Below, piece after piece: positions 22,433-32,989 of a stretch of 64,000 bases of DNA (the stretch's first letter is position 1; each line of letters begins with the position of its first letter). The notes beneath the pieces were generated by a model. The model had not been told where the DNA came from. It saw only the letters and a program-made list of their open reading frames with translations, and made no database searches. Source of the DNA: Chara braunii (lineage: Eukaryota > Streptophyta > Charophyceae > Charales > Characeae). The stretch lies in assembly GCA_003427395.1 (NCBI GenBank), contig BFEA01000182.1:490207-554206 (forward strand). The letters are read 5' to 3'. A program made the translations under genes and the position numbers.

Positions 22433-22838
22433 AGAAAAAAGTGTAACACCACACGTCTACCCCTCCGTAACTACCCACATTGACCCCCACTAGCTCAACC
22501 TCTAGAACACTCAAGCTCATAGATTTAGTCCCCTTCTCTTACTCTTTATAGTCTCGGATTCGTGAGAAACCACCCCTACCCTGAAAGAAGAAGGGGCCTA
22601 TGAGCCCGGCGGGATCAAATGGACTAGTGGAGGAATGTCGTCTCACCAGGCTACCCTCCTGTCCTCCTCCGTCGAGAGGTCCTCCCGCTTTCAAGTATAG
22701 CGGTTAGCAGCGAGCACAAGTTGTGCCCGAAGAGAGGTGGCAACCCTCACTTGGAGTTGGACCGTAGTCACACACTTGTGCCCTATGTTTCTCACTGACC
22801 CTGTAATTAATATTTGTTATCAAAGTCCTAATAATCCC

Positions 22839-23323
22839 CTAATTCCGAATCCGAGAAATCGGCAAGGCACCGGTCCACTCAGGATCCGGCCTCCGATCCC
22901 TCACCCGCCACACTCTCAACTTCCCAGGCGTCTCCCCCTCGCGAACCCTCTTCTTGGATCGATACTCTTCCTTCTCTCCTTTCGACCTGAGGTGGGGAAA
23001 TCCCCACTCTAGAATCAGCCCTTGGGGTGGTACCTCTTTCGTCCCGACCGGAAACAACTCTTCCTACCGGACCCCTCCCCTCTCTTCGATGCTCTATGAC
23101 CACGGGTCTTGCCGTCAGTCCCTGAGGGTCCAGATCGATAGGTAAGGCCCTTTCCCTCGGAATCAAACCCCTTGGATCCCACACGAAAGGTATCCCCGGT
23201 CCCCTTCGAAACCCCCCCCCCCCTCAAGGTTGCTTGTTTTTTCCCCACGTGCCGACCCATTGACTTGATTCTCCCGAGAAACACCCTTCTTCCTTTGTTA
23301 ATTTTTACCCTCATTCGATCCAC
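22839..23323 (-). pseudogene. Basic N-terminal segment of the accessory reading frame
   Basis: Overlapping minus-strand frames begin MDRMRVKINKGRRVFLGRIK and continue Gly/Arg/Lys/Ser-rich (GRHVGKKQATLRGGG, KTRGHRASKRGEGSGRK), then an acidic and Glu/Gly-rich stretch (QEEGSRGGDAWEVESVAGE). The highly basic start resembles a nucleic-acid-binding or nuclear-targeting head. Upstream (23340-23470) is A/T-rich leader-like DNA. The start is inferred only from the first ATG after non-coding DNA. Confidence 0.35.
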
Positions 23324-23579
23324 GCAGCAGCAAGCAAAAAAACTTTTACCCTCTTATTTTTATTTTTTCAAAATACAAAACACACAAAAAAGACACCCCA
23401 GGGAGATCTGACCTAGATTCTTAGAGTTGCAAGCGGGGCCGGCGCGGACCTGTAAAGCAACAAGCCCCTTACACCCCCCCCAAGATCACCCAAAAAAAAA
23501 GGAGATGTCGTCCGTACTCAGAACTGCCAAAATCGAAACCTGATTGCCGCAGACAAAAAAACCCGAAATTTTGTAAAAG

Positions 23580-23750
23580 TTGAGGACACCGCTCGTTTTC
23601 TGTTTGTCACACTCATCACCGCGTCACCCTTGCCACCACCCGTCACACTCATGACTGCCTATTACACCTGCTGACGTCGGTCACACTCGTCGGTGCCTGT
23701 CACACTGCTCGCTGCTCGTCGTACTTGCCACTGCCTGTCACACTCCTCCT
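23580..23750. repeat. Short interspersed GTCACAC(T) tandem motif
   Basis: CGTCACACTC, CCGTCACACTC, GGTCACACTCGTC and CTGTCACAC recur about every 20-35 bp with CACTGCC/GCTGCTCG spacers. No ORF is credible. Confidence 0.5.
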
Positions 23751-24007
23751 TTTTGCCCTTCGTCCCTTGGGCCAGCCGGGGCTGTTACAGGAAGCCCAAC
23801 CCTGGCAACGGCACCAATTTGTCTTGCCAGTCAGCGTCCATCCTGGCAACACATAATTCAAAATACCTCAATCGATTTGAGGAGTTCCTTCCAATCCCCA
23901 AGCCACACCGGGATTTACTGCTAACAGACCCAACAGTTCAGAGCCGTGTGACTGGTCGCGGGCTCTTCCCCGTTAGACGGGCCCCACGGATCAGGACCGA
24001 CCAACCC

Positions 24008-24370
24008 GCCCAGAACAAGCTCAACAGCTCGGGACAAAAAACTATTTTCTAGTGACTTGTCATGCAAACTTTTTCCCGTAAACAAACCCAATTGCTCATA
24101 ATAGACTCAACAACTCGAGACAATAATTTTTTTTTTGTGACTCGTCATGCAAACCTTTTCTCATAAACAAACCCAATTGCTTAGAACAGATTCAACAGCT
24201 CGGGACAATAACTTTTTTCTGGTGACTTGTCATGTGGGTTTTTTCCCGTAAACAGACCCAACTTCTCAGAACAGACCCAACCGCCCAGAACATACTCAAC
24301 AGCTCGAGAGAAAAAACTTTTTTTTGGTGACTCGTCGTGCGGGCTTTTGCCCTTAAATAGATCCGAATGC
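24008..24370. repeat. Tandem repeat of ~85-105 bp, four copies
   Basis: The unit CAACAGCTCGGGACAA, T tract, GGTGACTTGTCATGC, TTTTTCCCGTAAACA, ACCCAATTGCTCAGAACAGA starts near 24012, 24109, 24192 and 24297. Copies differ by substitutions and small indels. A minus-strand open frame through it (KSPHDESPKKSFF) is a by-product. Confidence 0.8.
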
Positions 24371-24610
24371 AGAGAACCCAAAGACAAACCCCACAGCTCG
24401 GGAACTCTATTTCACACGTGCACTCTTATGCGGACGTGAGGTGTGTATCCCTGCTTCGTCGCCTTGAACACACACACGCACATCGAGAGATTACGCGAAA
24501 CCGACATTGGAGTCCCGAGATGCAAAGTCCAGACAAATCGTCATATAAAACAGTTGCTAAGTTTCAATCACTGGGCACTTGTTGGTGCCAAGTTTAGTAA
24601 CCTGTATTCA

Positions 24611-24612
24611 GT

Positions 24613-24672
<60 letters not shown>

Positions 24673-24868
24673 GTTCTATCTTCCTCTCTCTCAGATCGTC
24701 GACACCACCGTCTGTGACCACGTACTACCCGAGAGACCGCCCGAATACCACTCCATTCCGTGTCGCCTCGCCCTCCGCTTGCTCGCGCAACTGCCCGGTG
24801 CTCTTCTTGCGAAGGTCTGGCGCCGTTCGCAACTGGCCCACTCCTTCCTCTCTCACACATCGCAGCTA

Positions 24869-24925
<57 letters not shown>

Positions 24926-25361
24926 CTGCGACACCGCCTTCTACAATCATGTGCATTTCGAGAGGCCGCCTGAATACCACTTCCTTCCATGTAGCTTCGC
25001 AGTCTGCCTGTTAGCGCAACTGCCTGGTGCTCTTCTTGCGCAGGTCTGGCGCCGTTCGCAGCTGCTCTGCTCCTCCCTCTCTCACAGATCGTGGCCACTC
25101 TCTCTCTCTCGATCGATCGATCGATCGATCCATCGTGCGGCAACCACGTGCGTTTCGAGAGGCCGCCTGAATACCACTCCCTTTCGTATAGCTTCCATAT
25201 TCGCCCGTTAGTGCAGCTGCCCGGTGCTCTTCTTGCGCAGGTCTGGCGCCGTTCACAGCTGCTCCGGTCCTCCCTCACTCACAGATCACGGCCACTCTTC
25301 TCCCTCTCCCCCCCCNNNNNNNNNNNNNNNNNNNNNNNNNNNNNNNNNNCCCCCCCCCCCG

Positions 25362-25437
<76 letters not shown>

Positions 25438-25631
25438 CGATCGATCGATCGATCGATCGTGCGTCAACACTGCCTTCTGCAACCACGTGCGTTTCGATAG
25501 GCCTCCTGAATACCACTTCCTTCCGTGTAGCTTCGCCATCCGCCCGTTAGCGCAGCTGCCTAGTGCTCTTCTTGCGCAGATCTGGTGTCGTTCCCAGCTG
25601 CTCCGCTCCTCCCTCACAGATCTCGGCCACT

Positions 25632-25685
<54 letters not shown>
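24611..25685. repeat. Higher-order tandem repeat: four ~200-300-bp units each ending in long (CT)n, two with (GATC)n
   Basis: Each unit carries GACCACGT/AACCACGTGCGTTTCGA, GGCCGCCTGAATACCACT, the GCAACTGCCCGGTGCTCTT region and CAGGTCTGGCGCCGTTC, then (CT)n. CT arrays lie at about 24611-24690, 24870-24921, 25368-25433 and 25637-25684. (GATC)n lies at about 25109-25131 and 25433-25458. A 34-base gap of N (25316-25349), bordered on both sides by C runs, interrupts the third unit. Long Ser/Leu or Arg/Glu ORFs on both strands are microsatellite artefacts. Confidence 0.9.
25316..25349. other. Assembly gap (34 N)
   Basis: Run of N between C homopolymers inside the CT-rich tandem repeat; the true sequence and length are unknown. 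Confidence 0.95.
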
Positions 25686-25687
<2 letters not shown>

Positions 25688-25928
25688 CCCAGCTAGGTAT
25701 TGAGCGTGATGGGGAACTTACTCCCGATTCGAGCGCTCTTGCGTATGTCCCTTGTACTCGTGCGCCTCCCCCTTTTTCTCCTCCTGCCCGATATTTATAT
25801 ATTGTCCGGCTTCCACGTAGCTTTCCCCGTTAATCCTTCCTTCCCTTTCCTACTCCAATCACACTGCTTTTCTCGCTGTTCCTCAGTCCTTCTTCAATTT
25901 CCCGCCATTGTTTTCCAAATTTTTCATC

Positions 25929-26062
25929 TCCCCCCCCCCCCCCCCCCCCCCCTTTTTTTTTTGTGATTTTTTTTTTCTTTTTTTTTTGTTTTTTTTCTGC
26001 CTTTTATTCCATAGTTTTTTTCCTCTTTCGCCCCCCCCCCTCCCCCCCCACTTTTTTTTTGT
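25929..26062. repeat. Poly-C / poly-T tract cluster
   Basis: A ~24-C run from about 25929 is followed by T-rich DNA and another C-rich block (26031-26049). It is simple sequence only. Confidence 0.9.
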
Positions 26063-26239
26063 GAATTCGTTCGTACGTGCTTTCCTTCAATCCATCCCTC
26101 CTTCTGTCGCAGTCAGTCATTGGCCATCCTTCCCTGCTCCCGGATCCGAAGTTCTGCAGGTTTTGACTCCTACCCTGCGGCCAAGCCCGCTGATTGGTTT
26201 TGGACTTTCTCCCTCGATGCACCTCCGTTTCCATCCGCC

Positions 26240-26536
26240 CGTTTGTCTCCCCCCTATCATGGCTAGGTGCTTAGTCCATGCATTCGTCATGATACCCGGT
26301 CTATTTACATCCCTAGTCTGCTTAGTCGATGCGTCTAAAGTGATCCCAGATCTTGGAGCAGTCCAGTCCGTTCGTTTCCCCCCTTATTATGCCCAGGTCC
26401 TTAGTGCACGCATACGGCGTGGTACCCGGTCTAGGTATATCCCTGCACCAACCAGTGTCCCGCCTTTCGCCCTGCTTAGTCGATGCGCCTAGCCTGATCC
26501 CAAATCTTGGATCAGCCTAGTCTGTTCGTTTCCCCA
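26240..26536. repeat. Direct tandem duplication of ~145 bp
   Basis: Both halves contain GTGCTTAGTCCATGCA/GTCCTTAGTGCACGCA, GGTACCCGGTCTA-like sequence, TGCTTAGTCGATGCG, CTGATCCCAAATCTTGGA-like sequence and AGTC(C/T)GTTCGTTTCCCC. The second copy has an insertion (CACCAACCAGTGTCCCG). It ends ~200 bp before the LTR start. Confidence 0.75.
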
Positions 26537-26732
26537 GTCTTGTCGAGTTTTTTCTTGACTTAGAGGTGTGCCATCTCCGCCTCTTCTTTCCCTTGTCAGT
26601 TATCAAGAATTATTTTTAGTGAGTCATTCCCAACCACCCTGGTTCCTTCCTTCGCTTTTGTGCGAAGCAGCTCCCTTACAAAGTTAGGTCGTCTTGCTCT
26701 CGTCCCCATATTGCCTTTTCTGGCGCGCACGT

Positions 26733-27741
26733 TGTCGGGACTGCTGAGTCCCGAATAACTTCCCATTACTCAAGAGACTGAATATAAACGAATTGTGCAC
26801 AACAGAAAAATCTGGAGTGAGGAGGCAAGAGAGAGAAAAGACAAAGGATTAGACCACATGGGGGAGTGATGTCCTGGGGTGAGAACCACAGGAGGAGAAA
26901 ACCAGCGACGGCACAAGAATAAGCGCAGGAACAAGGGCATATAGGACGTAACATGAGGCCGGGAGGGCTATTGGAACTCAGCAAGACTAAGGCCGAAGGA
27001 CCTTCGAACCAGCAAACGCGGCACGACAGCGACAAAGGAATGAGGGAGTCGAGAGATGGACGGCCCGGAGGCCGTGGGAAACGGGAGAACGAGGGCCTAA
27101 CATGGGGCCCACCTACGGGAGCCTCAGGTTGGAGGCCCCGCGACCAAAAGAACAGGCACCCGCAAGGCGCAAGAAAGACAAGAGAGAAGGGTCACCGTGG
27201 GGCGGCAAAACGCCCAAGGGACGTGGGACACCTCGGGGAAAGGCACCCGGGGACACGTGGGACTAAGAAAAAATAATGGCATCCGGGGCGAAATGTGTCG
27301 GGGATCACCTGCGGGACTGTGTCGGGGACCGTCGGTGGGACTAAGTGCCGGGGACCGCGGATGGGACTAAGTGTTGGGGACCGTCGCCGGGACGGATGGT
27401 GAGGGCATGTAAAAGTCCCAAGAAGAAACGGCGGCACCGCATGAGGGAAAATAATAAAGGCAAGGTGCACCGTCAAGATCGAGATCTTGACGGCGAAGAA
27501 TATTAGCACCACTAGTGCAACCACTAGCGGTAGCAAACGGGAAGGCCGAAAAGAAAAGAAAAAGTGAAGAAACTTGAGGTGGGAGGCATGGGAGCAAGCC
27601 GGAAAATCTCGGATCAGCCTCCCTCAAGTGAATGAAATCAAAAGAGACCCCATGTGAAAAATGGGCCTCCGGGTGAAAATCGGAGTAGAAGGGGCCATTG
27701 TGGGAGAAAGATGGGAGTAAAAGGAAGCTCCCATGTGAGGG
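26733..27741 (+). repeat. 5' LTR, truncated at its 3' end
   Basis: Begins TGTCGGGACTGCTGAGTC and matches 36704-37626 closely. It contains a ~26-bp minisatellite (GGGACTAAGTG-CGGGGACCG units, about 27293-27405) and a perfect palindrome CCGTCAAGATC-GA-GATCTTGACGG at about 27471-27494 that is absent from the 3' LTR. Similarity to the 3' LTR continues through GATGGGAGTAAAAGGAAGCTCCCATG (with 39188 onward) and then stops, so the rest of U5, the primer-binding site, leader and gag appear deleted. Large ORFs on either strand here are not supported as genes. Confidence 0.8.
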
Positions 27742-27786
27742 CCCCTCCCGGGACAAAACAGCTTCCATGCGCTACCCGTAGGAAAA

Positions 27787-28686
27787 TTGAAAATCCAGAT
27801 TGGGACTCATCATACCGACGCGTTAGTAGACGGGGGAGCGAAAATCATTATCATAAGGAGGGATTTCACAACGATCACGGACTGTACGGTAAATAAGGAA
27901 GTAACAGGGAGCATCCGGGGAGCCGGTTGGGAAATTCCGTTCGCTGGGTATGTCACGAAGTGCGCAGTCAAGGCAGGCGTCAGGGAATCGATCCGGTCGT
28001 TTCAAGGGATGACAGTAATGGAGAAAATGGACCACGACATAATCCTCGGAAGACCTTGGTGCGCAAACGTAGAAATGATAGACATGCACTTGCACGATGG
28101 CACGTACATGGTAGACATAGAAGACCCAGTGACCGTCCGGGGAGAGCTCCTCCGACTCCTTGGGACGGGAGGAGACCCTTCGAAGGGGAAGTTAGCGACA
28201 TGGTCACCATCTTTCGAAGACAACGCGCGGAAGGGGGCTTTTGCGCGAATGGAGGGCATGAGAGAAAGGGTAGAAATCATGATCGAGGAAACATTCAATA
28301 AGAAGGAATGAATCAAGATGGGTCTGCCCCAGAAGAAGAGGAGGCAGGAGGACGAAGTCTTAGGTGTTATGGTGGCAGAAAGGGAATCAGAATTCGAACT
28401 CGGGGCCAGCCTGCCCAAGCAGAAAGAAGTGCACATGCACGTGTCGGAAGTCGCACTTGAGATTCCAGATTTGCTACAGCTCGTTAAGGCCATCAGATAC
28501 CATAACGTAGGAATGGACTCGGTGGCATTGGCCAAATTCGAAGGAGAAGTGAAAAAGGGGTATTGTCTGAACAGTAAATTAGTCAGTATTCGGCCACGAA
28601 TCGTTGAAGTGGCGAGGGTTATCCCGACCGTTCATTTTTTAGGAGAAAGATCTCGGAAGGAAGTGTTCGAAAGTACAAGCCGGTAG
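27787..28686 (+). pseudogene. Aspartic protease domain and following linker, one in-frame stop
   Basis: Shortly after the deletion junction: IQIGTHHTDALVDGGAKIII, where VDGG occupies the retropepsin D-S/T-G site. Then GSIRGAGWEIPFAGYVTKC and DHDIILGRPWCANVEM, which carries the ILG-RPW element of the family. It continues as charged linker. A TGA at 28309-28311 splits one frame that then runs to 28686 (MGLPQKKRRQEDEVLGVM...). The catalytic Asp is retained; Gly replaces Ser/Thr. The domain would mature the polyprotein. Compare VDNGSE in the minus-strand element: both copies depart from the consensus at the same residue. Confidence 0.75.
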
Positions 28687-28689
28687 GGA

Positions 28690-30040
28690 AGAAAGCAAAA
28701 CCGATCTCGATCCTGCTAGAGACATCAAAGGAAGAGGCTATGGAGAAGGAGGAAGAAGTCCTTCGAGTGATCCAAGAGAGGAGAGCGACGGAAGGGCATC
28801 GGATACCAGATGAGGTGGCCGATACGATGAAGATAGGGATAGACGGATTCTTAACGGAAGAAGAAACCCGCCTGATCAAAAAGACCTGCCAGGAGTTTCA
28901 CCTGGCATTTGCCCTTAGTGATCACCAAAAGGGGCGGCTGGACGAAAAGCTGATTCCTCCGGTCAGAATCCACACGGTAGAGCATGAGTACTAGAATGAC
29001 AAAGGTCCGGCCTATGAATTTGGGATAGTGGGGGAAGTGGCAGACCTTCTTCGAGCAAAGATGGACTCCTTCGTCGCAGAACCTACGGCGTCGCCATACG
29101 CGAACCGGTGGTTCGTCTTTCAGAAGCCCAACAAGACGCTGAGATGGATTCAGGACCTGCAGAAGTTGAATGCGGTAACCATCCGAGATGCTGGTTCACT
29201 GCCTTAGGCCGATTTATTAGCAGAATCGCACACAGCCCGGAGCATTTACTCCCTGATAGACCTGTACTCAGGGCACGACCAGCTGCCATTGGATGTTTGG
29301 GACAGGCCGTACACCGCAATGCACACCCCCTAGGCCAGTTGCAGATGCAGGTGACCCCAAAGGGCTTCACAAACGCGGTAGCCAAAGCGCAATGGAGAAT
29401 GCTCGCCGTAGCTGGGGACATGTTCCCAGAGAAGTGTGAGTCCTACATCGATGACAACCCGATCAAAGGCGCGCAAGAGAAGGACGAGACGAAAGTCCAG
29501 CCAGGAATCCGAAGATTTGTATGGGACCATCTACAGGACATCAAGGATTTACTCTGTCGGTTCCTAGTATACAACATCACGGTTAGCGGACCAAAGAGTA
29601 TTCTAGCGGTACCAGAAGTGACCATACTAGGATTTCGCTGCGGTGCTTACGGTAGGAAGCCAGATCCGGCAAAAACAGACAAGATATCACAGTGGTCAAC
29701 ACCCCTGCGCACGACAATGGAGGTAAGAGCATTCCTAGGCGTGGTCGGCTTTTGGAGGATCTTGATTAAGAATTTTGCCAAAATTGTCGAGCCTATCCGG
29801 GCCATGATCAGAGAAGAAGGAACCATGGATTGGACGGAAGAGCGAGAAGGAGCCGTCCAAACCCTCAAGGACATACTGACATCGGAGCAGGTCGCCTTGT
29901 CGGCACCCTGCTTTAATGATGAAGTAGGACGACCATTCATCCTAGAAATGGATGAAGGACCCTTGGTCGTAGGATGCGTACTGATTCAAAGAGATGAGGA
30001 GGGAAAGAGAGGCCAATCAGGTTCGAAAGTAGAACCCTGA
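28690..30040 (+). pseudogene. Gypsy-type reverse transcriptase with N-terminal linker; two stops and one frameshift
   Basis: One frame (ATG at 28740) reads EEVLRVIQERRATEGHRIPD...VRIHTVEHEY, TAG (28992-28994), SPYANRWFVFQKPNKTLRW, IQDLQKLNAVTIRDAGSLP, a second TAG near 29205, ADLLAES, SLIDLYSGHDQLPLD and TAMHTP. A frameshift near 29331 moves to the frame LGQLQMQVTPKGFTNAVAKA, with YIDDNPIKG (29441-29465) as catalytic box, TILGFRCGAYGRKPDPAKTD, LRTTMEVRAFLGVVGFWRIL and then FILEMDEGPLVVGCVLIQ, the start of RNase H. YIDD keeps both catalytic aspartates. A second frameshift at about 30005 leads into RNase H. Confidence 0.88.
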
Positions 30041-30309
30041 ACTCTGCAGAACGGCGGTACTCGCAGTTAAAAAAGGAGGTCTTAGCCATCTTACATTGCC
30101 CCAAGACCTTTCATGCCTACCTATTTGGGATGCGGTTCATCTTAAGGATCGATCCGACGAATGTCGCAGGGGCCTTAAGGAACTACAGGCCTATAGATCC
30201 GACGATGGGGAGATGGGTAGGACTTATCAGACACTTCGATTACAAGATCGAATGAATTGCTGGAATCAGAAACAAGGCCGATGGGTTGAGTCGGGTCTGC
30301 ATCATTCCC
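30006..30309 (+). pseudogene. RNase H domain, frameshifted and with one stop
   Basis: In the frame following the RT break: RPIRFESRTLNSAERRY, QLKKEVLAILHCPKTFHAYL, MRFILRIDPTNVAGALRNY, GRWVGLIRHFDYKIE, TGA, then AGIRNKADGLSRV. This is the conserved S-R-T-L...A-E-x-x-Y...E-x-L-A...F-x-x-Y-L...D...W...NxxADxLSR pattern of gypsy RNase H, which removes RNA from the RNA-DNA hybrid. The TGA after KIE (about 30252-30254) and the entering frameshift disable it. Confidence 0.8.
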
Positions 30310-31906
30310 GAAGGGGTGGAGGATGCGAAGCCCATAGATACGTTCCTTGAATACGAAGGAGAAACTTTTGCGGTGGACAACGAAATGATGGGCGAAGGAT
30401 GCACGTCGGGAGAACTGTTGATCCGGACTTTGGAGAAGGGGGCATCTGTCGTAGTAGCAGAACTTAGGGAAGGATCACTCACAACTAGAGATCGCAAAGA
30501 GGAGAAAGATTCGTGGGGAGCGGTAGTAGGACCGAAGGAGGAACTAATAGCAATGGCGGTTGAGGGAGACCGGGAAGCCGTGATGAGCTTAGTGGAATCT
30601 TGGGAAAGGAAAAAATTGCGATGGATCGTAAATCAGATGCAGAAGAGAAAGGATGAGGACCAGGAAGGGAATGAGTTTTTCTATACCCAGATATATGAAG
30701 GGATCTTTCGGGAGATCGGGTTGTTGCTGGTAGGAAACAAACAACCCATGGAAGTCATCATTAAAGCAAGGGAGAAGGCCGAAAGGTACGTCCTAAGGGA
30801 CGACCATCTGTTTCAAAGAGAGGAAGGGGTTATGCCTAGAAGAGTTGTGTGCGGAAGATCTAGGCAGTTAGACGTTATCCAGACAATGCACGAAGGATTA
30901 CCAGGAGGGCATCGATCGTCCAAAGGAACTCTTGCAAAGATAACGCCACTCTATTATTGGTCAGGCATGGCAGGCGTGGTCGCCACGTACTGCCAGACCT
31001 GCCTTATCTGCCATAAAGGAAGCTCTGCACATGTCTTTGAGCCGCTTAGACCAACGTGGGTGCTAGGGCCGGGACATCTGGTCCACCTTGACCTTGCGGT
31101 CATGCCTATATCAACAGATGGGTACAGATAGACTGGATAGAAGACTTCTACTTGAGGCACCCTTTCGTCAGGAGGTTTATAGCGGACAATGAGACAAAAT
31201 TTGTGAACCATGAAGTATTGGAAATGCTTAAGAGACTCTGCGTACCGATCAAACTCATCGAGTCGTATCACCCGGAGGCCAACGCACCTGTGGAAAGAGT
31301 GCACCGAACCTTAAAGTACACGATTGCTAAGCTCGCAGCGAACCATCTGGGAAGCTGGCCTAGGTACCTCAAGCAGGCTGTCTTCTCAGAGAATATGACA
31401 GCTAAGAGGACAACGGGATGTATCCCAACAGAACTTTGGTACGGAAGAGAGATCGACTTTCCCGTTGGAACATGTTAGATGATGATTCGCGAATGACCAC
31501 GGAAGAGTTAATTGAGGCAAGGTGTCAACAAGTCCTTAAGAACGAAGAGGTCATGGAAGACGTCGCCAACCGGGTACTAGACAACAGAATGAGGGACAAA
31601 GCAAGGTGGGACCAGATTAAGAATGTTAGAAAGGAGCCACTTCAGGTGGGGGAGACAGTATTGCTAAGAAACTCGGTACTAGAAAGTACTTGGTCTGGGC
31701 AGCTGGGGAGGATGTTCAAAGGCCCTTACCGGGTCGCCAAGCGGGTGGAACTAAACACCTTCGAACTAGAAGATTTGGATGGAACTGGATTGAAAGGACC
31801 CTTCTCGGGGCAACGATTGGTCAGGTTTCTAAGTCGGGACCCGGTGGAGCAATGGCTTCAGGAGGCCGAGAATAAGGAAACTGAGGGGCTACAAGCTAAG
31901 GACTGA
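30310..31906 (+). pseudogene. Integrase with H2C2 zinc head, internally deleted DDE core and GPY-like C-terminus
   Basis: A variable acidic spacer precedes the zinc-binding head HEGLPGGH...CQTC (30890-31010; HX6H and CX2C). The core starts FEPLRPTWVLGPGHLVHLDL, giving the first Asp. After STDGYR the frame breaks at 31131, and the next block is already WIEDFYLRHPFVRRFIADNE (second Asp). The first-to-second Asp distance is therefore about 30 residues, against roughly 55-60 in intact gypsy integrases: an internal deletion. The third acid is in ANAPVERVHRTL. After another frameshift near 31455 come VGETVLLRNS, MFKGPYRVAKRVELNTFELE and GQRLVRF, the GPY-type module; stop at 31904-31906. Integrase inserts cDNA into chromatin; this copy cannot. 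Confidence 0.85.
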
Positions 31907-32367
31907 CAGCGGCCTTGCCCACACTATGGTTCTGTCTCTGACTGCGTCCGTGGGACTGTCATTTTTTTGGGGGGCTGGGGCAATGGTTTGGACTGACTGA
32001 GGTTGGAAGGCAGGATGACGGGAGCGGGTAACGGGAAGGATTGTCGGGAGCATTGTATCGTAGTTTTTGACGGGGAAATAATGGGATCATCACAAACGGG
32101 GCATTTGCATAAGGGAGGGAAATGTATAGTAGTGGCATAATGCGAGGGATACTGGGAGCATTCTAGGGAAGGGGAGCTGCCTACCGGACTGGGGGAACGG
32201 GTGTATGAGGGGTTTGCGGGTGTTGTTTTGTTATACAGGACCTAGAAGAAAACACAAGAAAAGGTAAAAATGAAATTTGGCAACGAGAATGACAGCGGGG
32301 CGATCAACAGGCCTACCGGAGGGGAAGAAGCGGGACCGAGTCGAGGGAGGAAGATGACAAAGAGAAA
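31907..32367 (+). other. Untranslated spacer after pol
   Basis: G-rich DNA with frequent stops (GGGAGCATTGTATCG, GGGAGCATTCTAGGG). No repeats of note and no domain. Confidence 0.5.
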
Positions 32368-32886
32368 TTGTACATAGGGCTCATATCCGGACCAGTGGTG
32401 GGCAGGGGTGCGAGAAAGTGTGTGTGTAGAAGACCTTCGCCCCTCCGGAAGGGAGAAGGTATATATATCTCGTCTGGGAGTGAGAGCGAGGAGGAAAGGG
32501 CAAGTGTGGGAGAAGGGAGCAATGCGGACATAGGAGACAAGGCACAGGCCTCTGACGAGGTAGGAATCACGAGAGGCGGACAACGTGAGTTTCGGCATGA
32601 GGAAAGCGAGGGGAGACAGGACATGCGCGACGAGCGTGAGAATGGGGATGATAGAAGGGAAAGTCCGCTTGAGGGACGGAGTGGCCACGACAGTTGTGAA
32701 GGGAGGGATCCGGACGTTGAAGAAGGGTATGGGACAAGGACAAAAATCCCCTATATCTACGATCCAAAGAACCTCACGGGTGGGTACAAACCCATACAGA
32801 TAGAAGAAGAGGAGGACGGGGAGGAGGAAGTGCATGAGGTCATAGAAATCATCAGTAGGGGTGAGAGGGATGAAATCAAGGCCTAG
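32368..32886 (+). CDS. Accessory acidic ORF downstream of integrase, 172 codons
   Basis: The open frame probably starts upstream of 32368, since codons before the TTG at 32368 read EEDDKEKLYIGL in frame; no clear ATG is seen. The N-terminal third is basic and Cys-containing (GARKCVCRRPSPLRKGEG). The middle is Ser/Glu/Arg-rich (SSGSESEEERASVGEG). The end reads TKIPYIYDPKNLTGGYKPIQ, IEEEEDGEEEVHEVIEII. No membrane helix or signal peptide, so it is not an evident envelope gene. Extra ORFs between pol and the 3' LTR are known in some plant gypsy elements; I infer that class. It has no stops over 519 bp, unlike pol. Confidence 0.45.
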   Translation: MYIGLISGPVVGRGARKCVCRRPSPLRKGEGIYISSGSESEEERASVGEGSNADIGDKAQASDEVGITRGGQREFRHEESEGRQDMRDERENGDDRRESPLEGRSGHDSCEGRDPDVEEGYGTRTKIPYIYDPKNLTGGYKPIQIEEEEDGEEEVHEVIEIISRGERDEIKA

Positions 32887-32989
32887 AGAAGAGAGGCGGC
32901 CCCCGATACACCAGCCGCACGAGGGAGCTTTGAGATGGGAGGATGAGTTTTGACCGACGCCCAGCCATTGGTTTCAGCAATGACTCAGT

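Noticed and set aside
24443-25696. Several 100-210-codon frames on both strands
   Set aside because: Produced by (CT)n and tandem cores; Ser-Leu or Arg-Glu repeats, one crossing an N gap.
26953-28301. Plus and minus open frames across the LTR and protease region
   Set aside because: Shadow frames of the LTR and of the protease frame.
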